30,962 nucleotides of DNA from JAGNZR01 sp051648485 (GCA_051648485.1 JBOFFH010000087.1:1-30962); one strand, 5' to 3'; shown: positions 8,922-17,172, counted from the first letter of the stretch. The notes: generated by a model not told the origin, from the letters alone. Program-made: numbers and translations.

Positions 8922-8935
8922 AACAGGGTGTATAG

Positions 8936-9400
8936 ATGAAATCAGGGATGATATTTAATAACAGAGTGTTAGATGTAATTTTTACGGCCTGGGCTTTAGC
9001 TCAGGGATACAAAGTATTGACAGAGGTTATAACTAAGAAAAAACTTGATTTTTCAACAATATGGGGAACTGGGGGTATGCCTAGTTCCCATTCTTCAACA
9101 GTTACATCTCTTGCAACTTCAGTGGGGATAATAAATGGATTTAATAGTGTAGAATTTGCTATAGCAGCAACTTTTACTGGAATAGTTATGTATGATGCTG
9201 CTGGTATTAGAAGAGCAGCAGGAAAACAGGCTGGAATAATAAATAGACTTTTAGAAAAAATTCATCATTCACCATATCTAACAGGAGTTCAAGAAGAAAA
9301 ATTAAAAGAACTACTAGGTCATACTCCATTAGAAGTTTTAGTGGGTGGCATATTAGGAATTACAGTGGCTTTTTTGATGAAATCATATTTGTTGGGATAG
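8936..9400 (+). CDS. Divergent PAP2 family (DUF212, YuiD-like) membrane protein
   Basis: A 154-residue membrane protein of the DUF212/'divergent PAP2' family, related in sequence to acid phosphatase/vanadium haloperoxidase enzymes but of unproven function. Visible family motifs are GGMPSSHSSTVTSLATSVG at about residues 45-63, MYDAAGIRRAAGKQAG near 83-98, and LGHTPLEVLVGGILGI near 127-142. The SSH and the later histidine-containing LGHTP resemble the PAP2 signature of a phosphate-binding pocket. The ribosome binding site is weak (AGGGTG at 8924-8929). With dxs directly downstream (8-base gap), a role in polyprenyl-phosphate metabolism is an attractive guess but is not shown by the sequence. 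Confidence 0.88.
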   Translation: MKSGMIFNNRVLDVIFTAWALAQGYKVLTEVITKKKLDFSTIWGTGGMPSSHSSTVTSLATSVGIINGFNSVEFAIAATFTGIVMYDAAGIRRAAGKQAGIINRLLEKIHHSPYLTGVQEEKLKELLGHTPLEVLVGGILGITVAFLMKSYLLG

Positions 9401-9408
9401 GGGAAAAA

Positions 9409-11223
9409 ATGGATGAGAAAAAAAAAATAGTACTCAAAAAACTAGAAAATCAAGCTAGTGAAATAAGAGAACAGCTAATAAAGGTAGTTAGTAAAAACGG
9501 AGGACATCTTGCTCCTAATTTAGGAATAGTAGAGTTAACTTTGGCAATACACGAAGTTTTTGAATCTCCAAAAGACAAAATTTTATTTGATGTGGGTCAC
9601 CAAACTTACGTTCATAAAATACTTACTGGAAGAAAAGAAAAATTTTCAACGATAAGAATGAAAGGCGGACTTTCTCCATTTACAGACCCTAAAGAAAGTG
9701 AACATGATCCTTTTATTTCAGGACATGCAGGAACAGCCTTGTCAGCTGCTTGTGGGATAGCTAAGGCGAATCCTGAAACTAAAGTAGTTGTAGTCATAGG
9801 AGATGCTTCAATTTGTAATGGACATTCACTAGAAGCTTTAAATACTATGAATGAGGATTCTAAAAACTTAATAGTTATTTTAAATGATAATGAAATGTCT
9901 ATTGGGAAAAATGTAGGTACATTATCTAATTTTTTAAGTAAAGTTATGAGTAGTAATACATATAAAGAGCTAAGAAAAGAAGTAAGATCTGTTGTGAATC
10001 GTGGAAAAATAGGTGGGAAAATAACAAGCACCCTGGAAAGAGCTGAAAATTCAGTAAGACAATTTTTTTCTCCTTTAAGCATATCAGAACTTGCAGGTTT
10101 TAAATTTTTTGGAACTATTGATGGACATAATTTAGAAGAGTTAATAGAATATTTAATTAAAGCAAAAAAAGAAATTGGACCTTGTTTTATTCATGTGAAA
10201 ACACAAAAAGGAAAAGGCTATCTTTTTGCAGAAAAAGATAAAGAAAAATTTCATGGAGTTTCTCCATTTGATTTAGAAACAGGAGAAACAACAATTGGAA
10301 AAATGAGTTATTCTAATATAGTTGGAAAAAAGCTTTTAGAGATGGGGAATGAAGATAACGATATATATGCAATATCGGCAGCAATGATAAAAGGTGTAGG
10401 CATGGGTGAATTTTTTGATAAGTTTCCAGAAAGAACTAAAGATGTTGGAATTGCAGAGGGCCACGGAATAACTTATTCAGCAGGACTTGCTATTTCAGGA
10501 AAAAAACCTTATATAGCTCTTTATTCAACTTTTCTTCAAAGAGGGTTCAGCCAACTTATTCATGACGTGGCTCTTCAAAAACTTTCTGTAAGATTTTTAA
10601 TAGATAGAGCTGGAATAGTTGGGGAAGACGGGAGAACCCACAATGGACTTTATGATATTCCTATATTTTTAACTGTTCCAAATAGTTATATTTTTGCTCC
10701 TACAACAGGAATAGAGTTGGAAGAGATATTAGATGCAACTAAAGACATACAAGATAAATCCGTAATGATTCGCTATCCTAGAGAAGTTGCTTATGATTAT
10801 TCTTTAAAGGATAGTTTTAAAATAGGAGTTTGGAATCAAGTGAAAAAGGGACAAAAAATTATTTTTATTGCCACTGGAAGTATGTTTCAAGAAATTATGG
10901 AAATAGAAAAAGAACTTTTAATAGAAGGAATAGATGCAACTATTGTAAGTTCTGCTTCGATAAGACCTTTAGATGAAAATTATATAAAAACTAATTTTAA
11001 GGATTATGAAAAAATCATAGTTTTAGAAGAAGGTTATGAAGTTAATGGGTTTTTTGCTGAGATACTTTCTTATTGCAATAAAAATGGAATAATAAAACAA
11101 ATAAACTCAATAGGAATAGAAGAGTATGATATCCCTCATGGAAAAAGAGATGTTTTAATGAGAGAACTAGGGCTAAGAGGAGAAAATTTGTTGAATAGAA
11201 TAAAAGGAATTTTAGATGTATGA
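9409..11223 (+). CDS. dxs: 1-deoxy-D-xylulose-5-phosphate synthase
   Basis: DXS condenses pyruvate and glyceraldehyde 3-phosphate to DXP, the first step of the MEP isoprenoid pathway, using thiamine diphosphate. The 604-residue protein is near family length. Visible features: FDVGHQTYVHKIL near residues 63-75, the ThDP/magnesium region from G131-D132-A133 to N159-D160-N161, NDNEMSIGKNVG, the activating glutamate E350 in AEGHGIT, STFLQRGFSQ, DRAGIVGEDGRTHNG, and a transketolase C-domain. The canonical third residue of GDG is alanine here, and THQG is THNG. The surrounding sequence is intact and the overall match is good, so it is most likely an active, divergent DXS. It overlaps the next gene by four bases (ATGA). 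Confidence 0.93.
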   Translation: MDEKKKIVLKKLENQASEIREQLIKVVSKNGGHLAPNLGIVELTLAIHEVFESPKDKILFDVGHQTYVHKILTGRKEKFSTIRMKGGLSPFTDPKESEHDPFISGHAGTALSAACGIAKANPETKVVVVIGDASICNGHSLEALNTMNEDSKNLIVILNDNEMSIGKNVGTLSNFLSKVMSSNTYKELRKEVRSVVNRGKIGGKITSTLERAENSVRQFFSPLSISELAGFKFFGTIDGHNLEELIEYLIKAKKEIGPCFIHVKTQKGKGYLFAEKDKEKFHGVSPFDLETGETTIGKMSYSNIVGKKLLEMGNEDNDIYAISAAMIKGVGMGEFFDKFPERTKDVGIAEGHGITYSAGLAISGKKPYIALYSTFLQRGFSQLIHDVALQKLSVRFLIDRAGIVGEDGRTHNGLYDIPIFLTVPNSYIFAPTTGIELEEILDATKDIQDKSVMIRYPREVAYDYSLKDSFKIGVWNQVKKGQKIIFIATGSMFQEIMEIEKELLIEGIDATIVSSASIRPLDENYIKTNFKDYEKIIVLEEGYEVNGFFAEILSYCNKNGIIKQINSIGIEEYDIPHGKRDVLMRELGLRGENLLNRIKGILDV

Positions 11224-12038
11224 AAAGAAACGCTATAAGGTTTATAGAAGAACTTTTAAATCATCAATCAGTGAAAGATTTAGAGCTCTTTGATGATCTG
11301 GGAGTGAAAGTATCTATTCATACTTATGATGTTTTAAAAGTTTGCACAGATGAAATAAGTCGTGATTTTAAAAATTTAGAACTTGCTTCTAAAAGATTAG
11401 ATTTTTTTGGAGTTATAGTAGGAGTTATAATACATGATTTAAGTAAAGGAATAATCAGAAAAGATGGAGAAAATCTTTCTCACTCTCAGATGATGATAAA
11501 AAATCCAGAATACATAGGTAAAGAAACAGAAAAAATTTTAACTGAAATAGAAGAAAGAATAGGTTTGAAGATTCAGAAAAATATTGTGAAAAATATTATT
11601 CATATAGTCATATCACACCATGGAAGGTGGGGAAGAATACAACCTGGAAGTAGAGAAGCTCATATAGTTCATAAAGCAGATGAGTATTCAGCCAAACATC
11701 ATAGAATAACTCCGGTGGGAGCAGATAAAATCTTGAAACTTCTTTCTGAAAATATCAGTTTAGAAGAGATAGAAAAAATCTTAGATTGCACATCTGGAAT
11801 AATAAAAGACAGGTTAAGAAGAACGAAACAAGAATTAGGAATAAAAAACACAAAACATCTTGTGAGTTATTATAAAAAACATAAAAAAGTTCCTTTGGGA
11901 GATAGTTTTTTTGAAACTAGATTAAAAGAAACAGAAAAACTTATTAGATTAGTAAATAAAAAGGGATTTAAAAATTTAATTATGGAAAATCCTCTTTTAG
12001 AATATTTAGAAGATTCAAAGATATTTCAGTTATATTAA
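11220..12038 (+). CDS. HD-domain phosphohydrolase fused to a LuxR-type helix-turn-helix
   Basis: A 272-residue protein without a recognised name. Residues 30-160 form an HD-domain metal-dependent phosphohydrolase: H34, the H72-D73 pair in IIHDLSKG, H133-H134 in ISHHGRWG, and D154 in VHKADEYSAKHH, a layout similar to the HD domain of the YhaM exoribonuclease. Residues 163-220 align well by eye with a LuxR/GerE helix-turn-helix: ITP opening, KLLSENISLEEIEKIL, then IIKDRLRRTKQELGIKN. Residues 221-272 are a basic tail. The start overlaps dxs by ATGA, implying coupled translation. It may hydrolyse a nucleotide or RNA end and bind nucleic acid; the substrate cannot be told from sequence. Confidence 0.82.
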   Translation: MKRNAIRFIEELLNHQSVKDLELFDDLGVKVSIHTYDVLKVCTDEISRDFKNLELASKRLDFFGVIVGVIIHDLSKGIIRKDGENLSHSQMMIKNPEYIGKETEKILTEIEERIGLKIQKNIVKNIIHIVISHHGRWGRIQPGSREAHIVHKADEYSAKHHRITPVGADKILKLLSENISLEEIEKILDCTSGIIKDRLRRTKQELGIKNTKHLVSYYKKHKKVPLGDSFFETRLKETEKLIRLVNKKGFKNLIMENPLLEYLEDSKIFQLY

Positions 12039-12057
12039 AAATAATGAGGGAGATACC

Positions 12058-12873
12058 ATGAAGGAAAGATTAGATATTCTTTTGGTAGAGAAAGGATTTT
12101 TTACCACTAGGGAAAAGGCAAAAAGAGCTATTATGGCTGGAAGTGTAATAGTTAACGAGCATAAAATAGACAAAAGTGGAACTTTTATAAAGTTAGATCC
12201 TGAACCAAATATAAGAATAAAGGGCGATATTTGTCCTTATGTAAGTCGTGGTGGATATAAACTTGAAAAAAGTATAAAAGTTTTTAATTTAGATTTTAAA
12301 AATAAAGTTGTTTTAGACATAGGTTCTTCAACAGGAGGCTTTACAGATTGTGCATTACAAAATGGTGCAGATTTTGTATTTGCAGTGGATGTGGGGACTA
12401 ATCAATTAGATTATAAGTTGAGAATTGATTCAAGAGTTAAATCTTTAGAAAATACTCATATTAAAGATTTAACAGCGGAACAACTAGAAAATAAAAAAAT
12501 AGATATAATGGTAATGGATGTATCGTTTATTTCAATTACTAAAGTGATACCTCATTTGATTAAATTTTTTAGTGAAGATACTAAACTTATGGCTCTTATA
12601 AAACCTCAATTTGAAGTTGGAAAAGATAACATAAATAAGGGTGGAATTGTAAAAAATATTAAAAAACATGTGGAAGCAATACAAGATATTATTGAAAAAA
12701 GTAAAATAGAAGGTTTATATCTTGAAAAATTGGATTTTTCACCTATTAAGGGTGGAAAAGGAAATGTAGAATATATTTCACTTTTTTCTTTGACAAATAG
12801 TGGAAAAATTTACACAGAAAATGATATACAAGAAATAGCAAAAGAAGGGGAAAGTTTAGGAGGCGAATTATGA
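12058..12873 (+). CDS. tlyA: TlyA family rRNA (cytidine-2'-O)-methyltransferase
   Basis: TlyA-family enzymes 2'-O-methylate cytidines in 16S and/or 23S rRNA; older annotations call them hemolysin A. The 271-residue protein has an N-terminal S4 RNA-binding domain (about residues 3-65, with RLDILLVEKG and REKAKRAIMAG) and an FtsJ/RrmJ-type methyltransferase domain. The SAM motif VVLDIGSSTGGFTDC runs from residue 84. Catalytic-type residues are K68 in GGYKLEK, the aspartate of VMDVSFIS, the lysine of LIKPQFEVG, and a late glutamate in VEYISL. GAGGG before the ATG gives the start. Its end overlaps ctpA by ATGA. Hemolysis is not implied. Confidence 0.93.
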   Translation: MKERLDILLVEKGFFTTREKAKRAIMAGSVIVNEHKIDKSGTFIKLDPEPNIRIKGDICPYVSRGGYKLEKSIKVFNLDFKNKVVLDIGSSTGGFTDCALQNGADFVFAVDVGTNQLDYKLRIDSRVKSLENTHIKDLTAEQLENKKIDIMVMDVSFISITKVIPHLIKFFSEDTKLMALIKPQFEVGKDNINKGGIVKNIKKHVEAIQDIIEKSKIEGLYLEKLDFSPIKGGKGNVEYISLFSLTNSGKIYTENDIQEIAKEGESLGGEL

Positions 12874-14198
12874 TAAAGTCTTTAAAAAGAGGGGTTATAA
12901 TAAGTATTGGAATGTTAGTTCTTACATTTGGGTGTTTTAGCCAAGAAACACAGAACAAAGGTTTTCTTTCAAATATTAGAGAATTGAAAGAAATATCAGA
13001 CATTATGGATATTCTGTCTGAAAATTATGTGGGTGAAAAAGCAGTAGATAAAAAGATGTTACTTCATGGAGCTTTAAAAGGAATGACAGAATCTTTAGGA
13101 GATCCTCATTCGAATTATTTTACAAAAGATAACATGGAGGATTTTAAAGAGGATATAAAAGGTAAATATGCTGGAGTAGGAATGATAATTCAGAAAAAAC
13201 CTGAAGACGCACTTTTAGTCGTATCACCTATAGAAGATACACCTGCTTATCGTGCTGGAATAAAGCCAAGAGATAAAATTTTAGCTATAGATGGTGCATC
13301 AACATTATCTTTAACTTCAGAAGAAAGTGCTAAAAAATTAAAGGGATCAGCAGGAACTAAAGTTAAGTTAACTATATACAGAGAAAAGTTGAAAGAAACT
13401 AAAGAAATAGAATTAGTTCGTGAGGTAATAACTCTTAAATATGTTAAAAGTAAGATGCTGACTAAAAAAATAGGGTATTTAAGACTTACTCAATTTGGTG
13501 AAAATGTTTATCCTGACATGGCACGTGAACTTACAAAACTTCAAAAAGAAGGAATGGAAGGATTAGTTTTAGATTTAAGAAATAATCCAGGAGGAGCTTT
13601 AGATCAAGCAGTTAAAATTTCTTCTATGTTTATAAAAGAAGGCAAAATTGTAAGTACTCGTGGAAAAGGAACAGATGAACAAGTAAGTGATCGTGAAGGC
13701 AAATATTTCGGAGACTATCCATTGGTAATTTTAATAAATGGAGGAAGTGCTTCAGCTTCTGAAATAGTTGCAGGAGCAGTTAAAGATTATAAAAGAGGAA
13801 CTTTGATTGGAGAAAAAAGTTTTGGAAAAGGAAGTGTTCAAACACTGATACCTCTTCCAGATGGCGATGGTATAAAACTAACAATCGCTAAATATTATAC
13901 TCCTAATAATATTTCAATTCATGGAATTGGAATAGAACCAGATATTAAAGTTGAAGAAAAAGAAAATTATATGCTTTTTGATGGTTATGTAACAAATATA
14001 AATGAAGAAGCAAGTAAAGAAAATCGTGCTGAAATTATAAAAGAAGTAAAAGGCGAAGCAACAGCTAAAAATTATGAGCACAAAGTCGATTCACAGCTAG
14101 AAAAAGCTATTGAATTTGTTTCTGAAAAATTAGGAATAAAATATATTCCTAAAGTTGCTTTAAAGAAAACAAAACAAACTTCTGAAACGATAAATTAA
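12870..14198 (+). CDS. C-terminal processing protease, S41 family (CtpA-like)
   Basis: An exported serine protease of the S41A/CtpA-Prc family, which trims or degrades envelope proteins. The 442-residue protein opens with a hydrophobic signal segment (about residues 8-21), then a PDZ domain at about 100-172 (GKYAGVGMIIQK, PAYRAGIKPRDKILAIDG) that presents substrate C-termini. The catalytic dyad is readable as S295 in NGGSASASEI and K320 in FGKGSVQ, exactly 25 residues apart as in Prc. C22 follows LTFG, a poor lipobox, so lipoprotein status is uncertain. The start overlaps tlyA by ATGA, with AGGAGG upstream. The C-terminal 70 residues are charged and not assigned. Confidence 0.94.
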   Translation: MIKSLKRGVIISIGMLVLTFGCFSQETQNKGFLSNIRELKEISDIMDILSENYVGEKAVDKKMLLHGALKGMTESLGDPHSNYFTKDNMEDFKEDIKGKYAGVGMIIQKKPEDALLVVSPIEDTPAYRAGIKPRDKILAIDGASTLSLTSEESAKKLKGSAGTKVKLTIYREKLKETKEIELVREVITLKYVKSKMLTKKIGYLRLTQFGENVYPDMARELTKLQKEGMEGLVLDLRNNPGGALDQAVKISSMFIKEGKIVSTRGKGTDEQVSDREGKYFGDYPLVILINGGSASASEIVAGAVKDYKRGTLIGEKSFGKGSVQTLIPLPDGDGIKLTIAKYYTPNNISIHGIGIEPDIKVEEKENYMLFDGYVTNINEEASKENRAEIIKEVKGEATAKNYEHKVDSQLEKAIEFVSEKLGIKYIPKVALKKTKQTSETIN

Positions 14199-14220
14199 TA
14201 AATATAAAAGGTAGGAAAAT

Positions 14221-14982
14221 ATGTTATATATAGTTGCAACTCCAATCGGAAACTTAGAGGATATAACTTTAAGAGCCATAAGAATTTTAAAAGAAGCTAA
14301 CTATGTTTTTGCAGAAGATACAAGAGTAACTAAAAAACTTTTATCTCATTTAGAGATAAAGAATATAGTTTACAGATATGATGAACACAGTAAATATCAC
14401 CAAATAGAAAACATATTAAATCTTTTAAAAGATGGAAAGTCAGTAGCATTAGTTACTGATGCAGGAACTCCTTGTATTTCTGATCCTGGTTGGGAATTGG
14501 TAGATGCAGTTTTAAAAGAAAATATAAAAGTTGTACCAATTCCTGGAGCAAGTTCTATGACAGCGGCAGCTTCTGTGGCTGGAATAAGTATGAGAAGATT
14601 TTCTTTTGAAGGTTTTCTTCCTAAGAAAAAAGGTCGTCAAACTTTGTTAAAAAGTTTTAAAGATGAAGATAGGACGATCATAATTTTTGAATCCCCTAAT
14701 AGAATTGAAAAAACTTTAAAAGATATAGAAGAATTTGTTGGAGTTAGAGAAGTTGTAATAATTCGTGAAATCACTAAAATATATGAAGAGATTTTAAGAG
14801 GAACAACTACTGAATTAATGGAAAAATTGGCATCTAAACCGATAAAAGGAGAAATTGTTCTTTTGATAAAGGGAAAAGATGAAGAGGAAAGGGTAAAAAA
14901 GAATAAATATCCAAAACTCGAAGAAGATTTAGAAATTGAAGAAGATTTAGAAATCGAAGAGGATGAAGAGGGGGAAGAGTAA
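14221..14982 (+). CDS. rsmI: 16S rRNA (cytidine-1402-2'-O)-methyltransferase RsmI
   Basis: RsmI is a tetrapyrrole-methylase-fold enzyme that 2'-O-methylates C1402 in the decoding centre of 16S rRNA. Family motifs are intact: LYIVATPIGNLEDITLRA at residues 2-19, AEDTRVTKKLL near 37-47, VTDAGTPCISDPGWELV near 79-95, IPGASS near 108, and FEGFLPKKKGRQ near 129-140. The last 25 or so residues form a very acidic tail with the repeated unit EEDLEI, encoded by a perfect-but-one 18-base tandem duplication. The tail lies outside the enzyme core. The next gene starts two bases after the stop, using GGGGAAGAG inside the tail codons as ribosome binding site. Confidence 0.95.
   Translation: MLYIVATPIGNLEDITLRAIRILKEANYVFAEDTRVTKKLLSHLEIKNIVYRYDEHSKYHQIENILNLLKDGKSVALVTDAGTPCISDPGWELVDAVLKENIKVVPIPGASSMTAAASVAGISMRRFSFEGFLPKKKGRQTLLKSFKDEDRTIIIFESPNRIEKTLKDIEEFVGVREVVIIREITKIYEEILRGTTTELMEKLASKPIKGEIVLLIKGKDEEERVKKNKYPKLEEDLEIEEDLEIEEDEEGEE
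14923..14958 (+). repeat. Tandem 18-base repeat in the rsmI acidic tail
   Basis: Two adjacent 18-base units at 14923-14940 and 14941-14958 differ at one base (ATT versus ATC in the isoleucine codon). They stay in frame and encode two copies of EDLEIE. The silent difference suggests the duplication is not brand new. It extends the acidic tail of RsmI and could vary in copy number between strains. Confidence 0.9.
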
Positions 14983-14984
14983 TT

Positions 14985-15875
14985 ATGTCTATGACAAAAA
15001 TTAACTGGTATCCTGGTCATATGAAAAAAACCAAGGATATGATTCAAGATAATATGAAATTAGTTGATATAGTTCTTGAAATTGTAGATGCAAGAATTCC
15101 ACTTTCGAGTAGAAATCCGGAAATAAAGGTGTTTGCTAAAAATAAAAAAAGAATTTTACTTATAAATAAATCTGATTTAGTAGAAAAAAGTGAGTTAAAA
15201 TTTTGGAAAGATTATTTTTTAAATAATAATATGGCTGATGAGATACTTGATATAAGTGCTGAAACAGGTTTGAATATTAAACAATTGTTTGCTGTAATTG
15301 ATAAAGTTTCTCAAGAGAAGAAGAAAAAAATGTTGGCTAAAGGGCTTCGTAGTGTAACTACAAGACTTTTAGTAGCAGGAATTCCAAATGTTGGAAAATC
15401 TCGTTTAATTAATAGAATTGTTGGAAAAAATAGTGCTGGTGTAGGTAATAAACCTGGATTTACTAAAGGTAAGCAATGGGTTCGTATAAAAGATGGATTA
15501 GAGCTTTTGGATACTCCTGGAGTTTTATGGCCTAAATTTGATGATGAAGAGGTAGGATATAATCTTGCTATAACAGGAGCTATTAAAGATGAAATTCTTC
15601 CAGTAGAAGAAGTGGCTTGTAGACTGATAAGTAAAATGAAAGCTTATGGTATGTGGAAAACACTTAAAAATAAATATAAACTTTTAGATGAAGATTACAG
15701 TGAAGTAGATGGAGAAATACTTGAAAAAATAGCATTGAGAACAAAAATGCTTTTAAAAGGAGAAAAATTGAATATTCTTCAAGCAGCTTACACTTTACTT
15801 CGTGATTATAGATCTTGTAAATTAGGAAAGTTTAGCATAGACCGTGAGAAAAAATTAGAGATAACGGAGGCATAA
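14985..15875 (+). CDS. ylqF: Ribosome biogenesis GTPase RbgA/YlqF
   Basis: RbgA is a circularly permuted GTPase needed for late 50S subunit assembly, known to act with the L16/L6 region in Bacillus. The 296-residue protein shows the permuted motif order: G4 NKSD at residues 61-64, then G1 AGIPNVGKS at 131-139, then G3 DTPG at 176-179. The opening NWYPGHMKKTKDMI and the segment KPGFTKGKQWV are typical. The conserved C-terminal ANTAR-like helical region follows. It starts two bases after rsmI and ends four bases before nadE, in a run of ribosome-maturation genes. Confidence 0.95.
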   Translation: MSMTKINWYPGHMKKTKDMIQDNMKLVDIVLEIVDARIPLSSRNPEIKVFAKNKKRILLINKSDLVEKSELKFWKDYFLNNNMADEILDISAETGLNIKQLFAVIDKVSQEKKKKMLAKGLRSVTTRLLVAGIPNVGKSRLINRIVGKNSAGVGNKPGFTKGKQWVRIKDGLELLDTPGVLWPKFDDEEVGYNLAITGAIKDEILPVEEVACRLISKMKAYGMWKTLKNKYKLLDEDYSEVDGEILEKIALRTKMLLKGEKLNILQAAYTLLRDYRSCKLGKFSIDREKKLEITEA

Positions 15876-15879
15876 CTCT

Positions 15880-16701
15880 ATGGAAGAATTAAAAATAAAT
15901 CTTCAAATGGTTGAAGATGTACTTGTAAATTTTGTAAAAGATGAGGTTACTAAATCTGGTTTTAAAAAAGTTGTATTAGGACTTTCAGGAGGAATAGATT
16001 CAGCTATTGTAGCTTATATTGCAGCCAAAGCATTAGGTCCCGAAAATGTAATGGGAATAATGATGCCATACAAAGCTTCTAGCAAAGAAAGTGTAGATCA
16101 TGCTGAATTAGTTATAAAAGATTTAGGGATAAAGTCTAAACTGATAGAAATAACTCCGATGTTAGATGCATATTTTGCATTAGATCCAGAAATTAGTGAT
16201 ATGCGTAAAGGAAATAAAATGGCTCGTGAGCGTATGACTATTTTATTTGATTACTCAGCCAAGGATAATGCTTTAGTTTTGGGGACTTCCAACAAAACAG
16301 AGATACTTTTGGGTTATAGTACACAGTTTGGAGATTCAGCTTCAGCACTTAATCCAATAGGAGATCTTTATAAAACACATATTTGGGAACTGTCTAGACA
16401 TATGGGGATACCTCACCAACTCATAGACAAGAAACCTAGTGCAGACCTCTGGGAAGGTCAAACAGATGAAAGCGAATTAGGATTCTCTTATTTACTGGCA
16501 GATGAAATACTTTACAAGCTCATAGATGAAAGAAAAACTCCAAAAGAGATTATGGAAGAAGGTTATGATTCAGAGATTATTAATAAAATAATCAGAAAAA
16601 TAATGTTTTCTCAATATAAAAGAAAACTTCCACTTATTGCAAAAATAAGTGGAAGAACTATAAACAGAGAATTTAGATATCCAAGAGATTGGGGGATTTA
16701 A
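15880..16701 (+). CDS. nadE: NH3-dependent NAD(+) synthetase
   Basis: NadE amidates nicotinic acid adenine dinucleotide to NAD+ with ATP. The 273-residue protein is the short, ammonia-using form with no glutaminase domain. The ATP pyrophosphatase P-loop SGGIDS is at residues 36-41; GTSNKTEILLGYSTQFGD and the KPSADLWEGQTDE loop are both present and match the family closely. CGGAGG at 15865-15870 sets the ATG. The stop overlaps the next start by one base (TAATG). Confidence 0.95.
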   Translation: MEELKINLQMVEDVLVNFVKDEVTKSGFKKVVLGLSGGIDSAIVAYIAAKALGPENVMGIMMPYKASSKESVDHAELVIKDLGIKSKLIEITPMLDAYFALDPEISDMRKGNKMARERMTILFDYSAKDNALVLGTSNKTEILLGYSTQFGDSASALNPIGDLYKTHIWELSRHMGIPHQLIDKKPSADLWEGQTDESELGFSYLLADEILYKLIDERKTPKEIMEEGYDSEIINKIIRKIMFSQYKRKLPLIAKISGRTINREFRYPRDWGI

Positions 16702-17060
16702 TGAAGGGTCAAGAGCAGTTGTGGGAAGAAATAGAAGAGTTTAAAAGAGAAAAACAACAAATTAAAGAAATGGTTGGAGAAATTGGTGGAGCTGAATCTC
16801 ATCAAAATAAATTAGTGAATATTTTACTGTTAGCAATAATAGTTATGGTTTTAATCACAGGTTTAGCTTTAAAAAAAATAGATATAATAGTTACTTTGGA
16901 AGTTGCTATTCTTTTAGGTATTTTTAAAATTATATGGACACTTTATGAGAATAAAAGAGTAGATCATTTTCAATTTTGGATATTGAACTCTTTAGAATTT
17001 CGTATAAATGAGATTCATAAAAAAGTTAAGAATATAGAAAAAGAGTTAAGTAATAAATAA
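16701..17060 (+). CDS. Small coiled-coil, two-helix membrane protein of unknown function
   Basis: Not recognised. The 119-residue protein has a charged, likely coiled-coil start (residues 4-28, WEEIEEFKREKQQ), two membrane helices at about 38-57 and 62-80, and a second charged helix at about 100-118 (RINEIHKKVKNIEKEL). Both charged ends would lie on the same side of the membrane, forming a hairpin topology. The ATG at 16701 overlaps the nadE stop and sits five bases after GGGGG (16691-16695); an in-frame TTG four codons earlier is less likely because it falls within that ribosome binding site. It is the last gene before the first strong terminator. Confidence 0.7.
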   Translation: MKGQEQLWEEIEEFKREKQQIKEMVGEIGGAESHQNKLVNILLLAIIVMVLITGLALKKIDIIVTLEVAILLGIFKIIWTLYENKRVDHFQFWILNSLEFRINEIHKKVKNIEKELSNK

Positions 17061-17098
17061 GTAAATAGATTGCAAATTTAAATGAATATATAAAGAAA

Positions 17099-17128
17099 GG
17101 ATAATTTTTTTAAAATTATCCCTTTTTT
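17099..17128 (+). terminator. Rho-independent terminator after the 17-kb gene run
   Basis: A 10-base-pair stem pairs 17099-17108 (GGATAATTTT) with 17112-17121 (AAAATTATCC) around a three-base T loop. After one C comes a run of six T at 17123-17128. This is the first convincing intrinsic terminator from the window start and it lies just upstream of the heat-shock promoter. Confidence 0.85.
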
Positions 17129-17143
17129 ATATAAAAAAAACTA

Positions 17144-17172
17144 TTGACATAAAAAATAGGTTATGATAAGAT
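17144..17172 (+). promoter_or_regulatory. Sigma-70 promoter of the hrcA-grpE-dnaK-dnaJ operon
   Basis: The -35 box TTGACA at 17144-17149 is a perfect consensus. A 17-base spacer leads to TAAGAT at 17167-17172, a good -10 box. The predicted start of transcription, near 17179, lies about 9 bases before the CIRCE operator, so repressor bound there would block initiation or clearance. Confidence 0.9.

Noticed and set aside
9612..10082. Minus-strand open frame of 156 codons within dxs
   Set aside because: Lies fully inside the conserved DXS coding region with no recognisable protein motif; a reading shadow.
14637..15047. Minus-strand open frame of 136 codons across the rsmI/rbgA junction
   Set aside because: The poly-serine run is the reverse reading of the acidic RsmI tail; both plus-strand genes are well supported.
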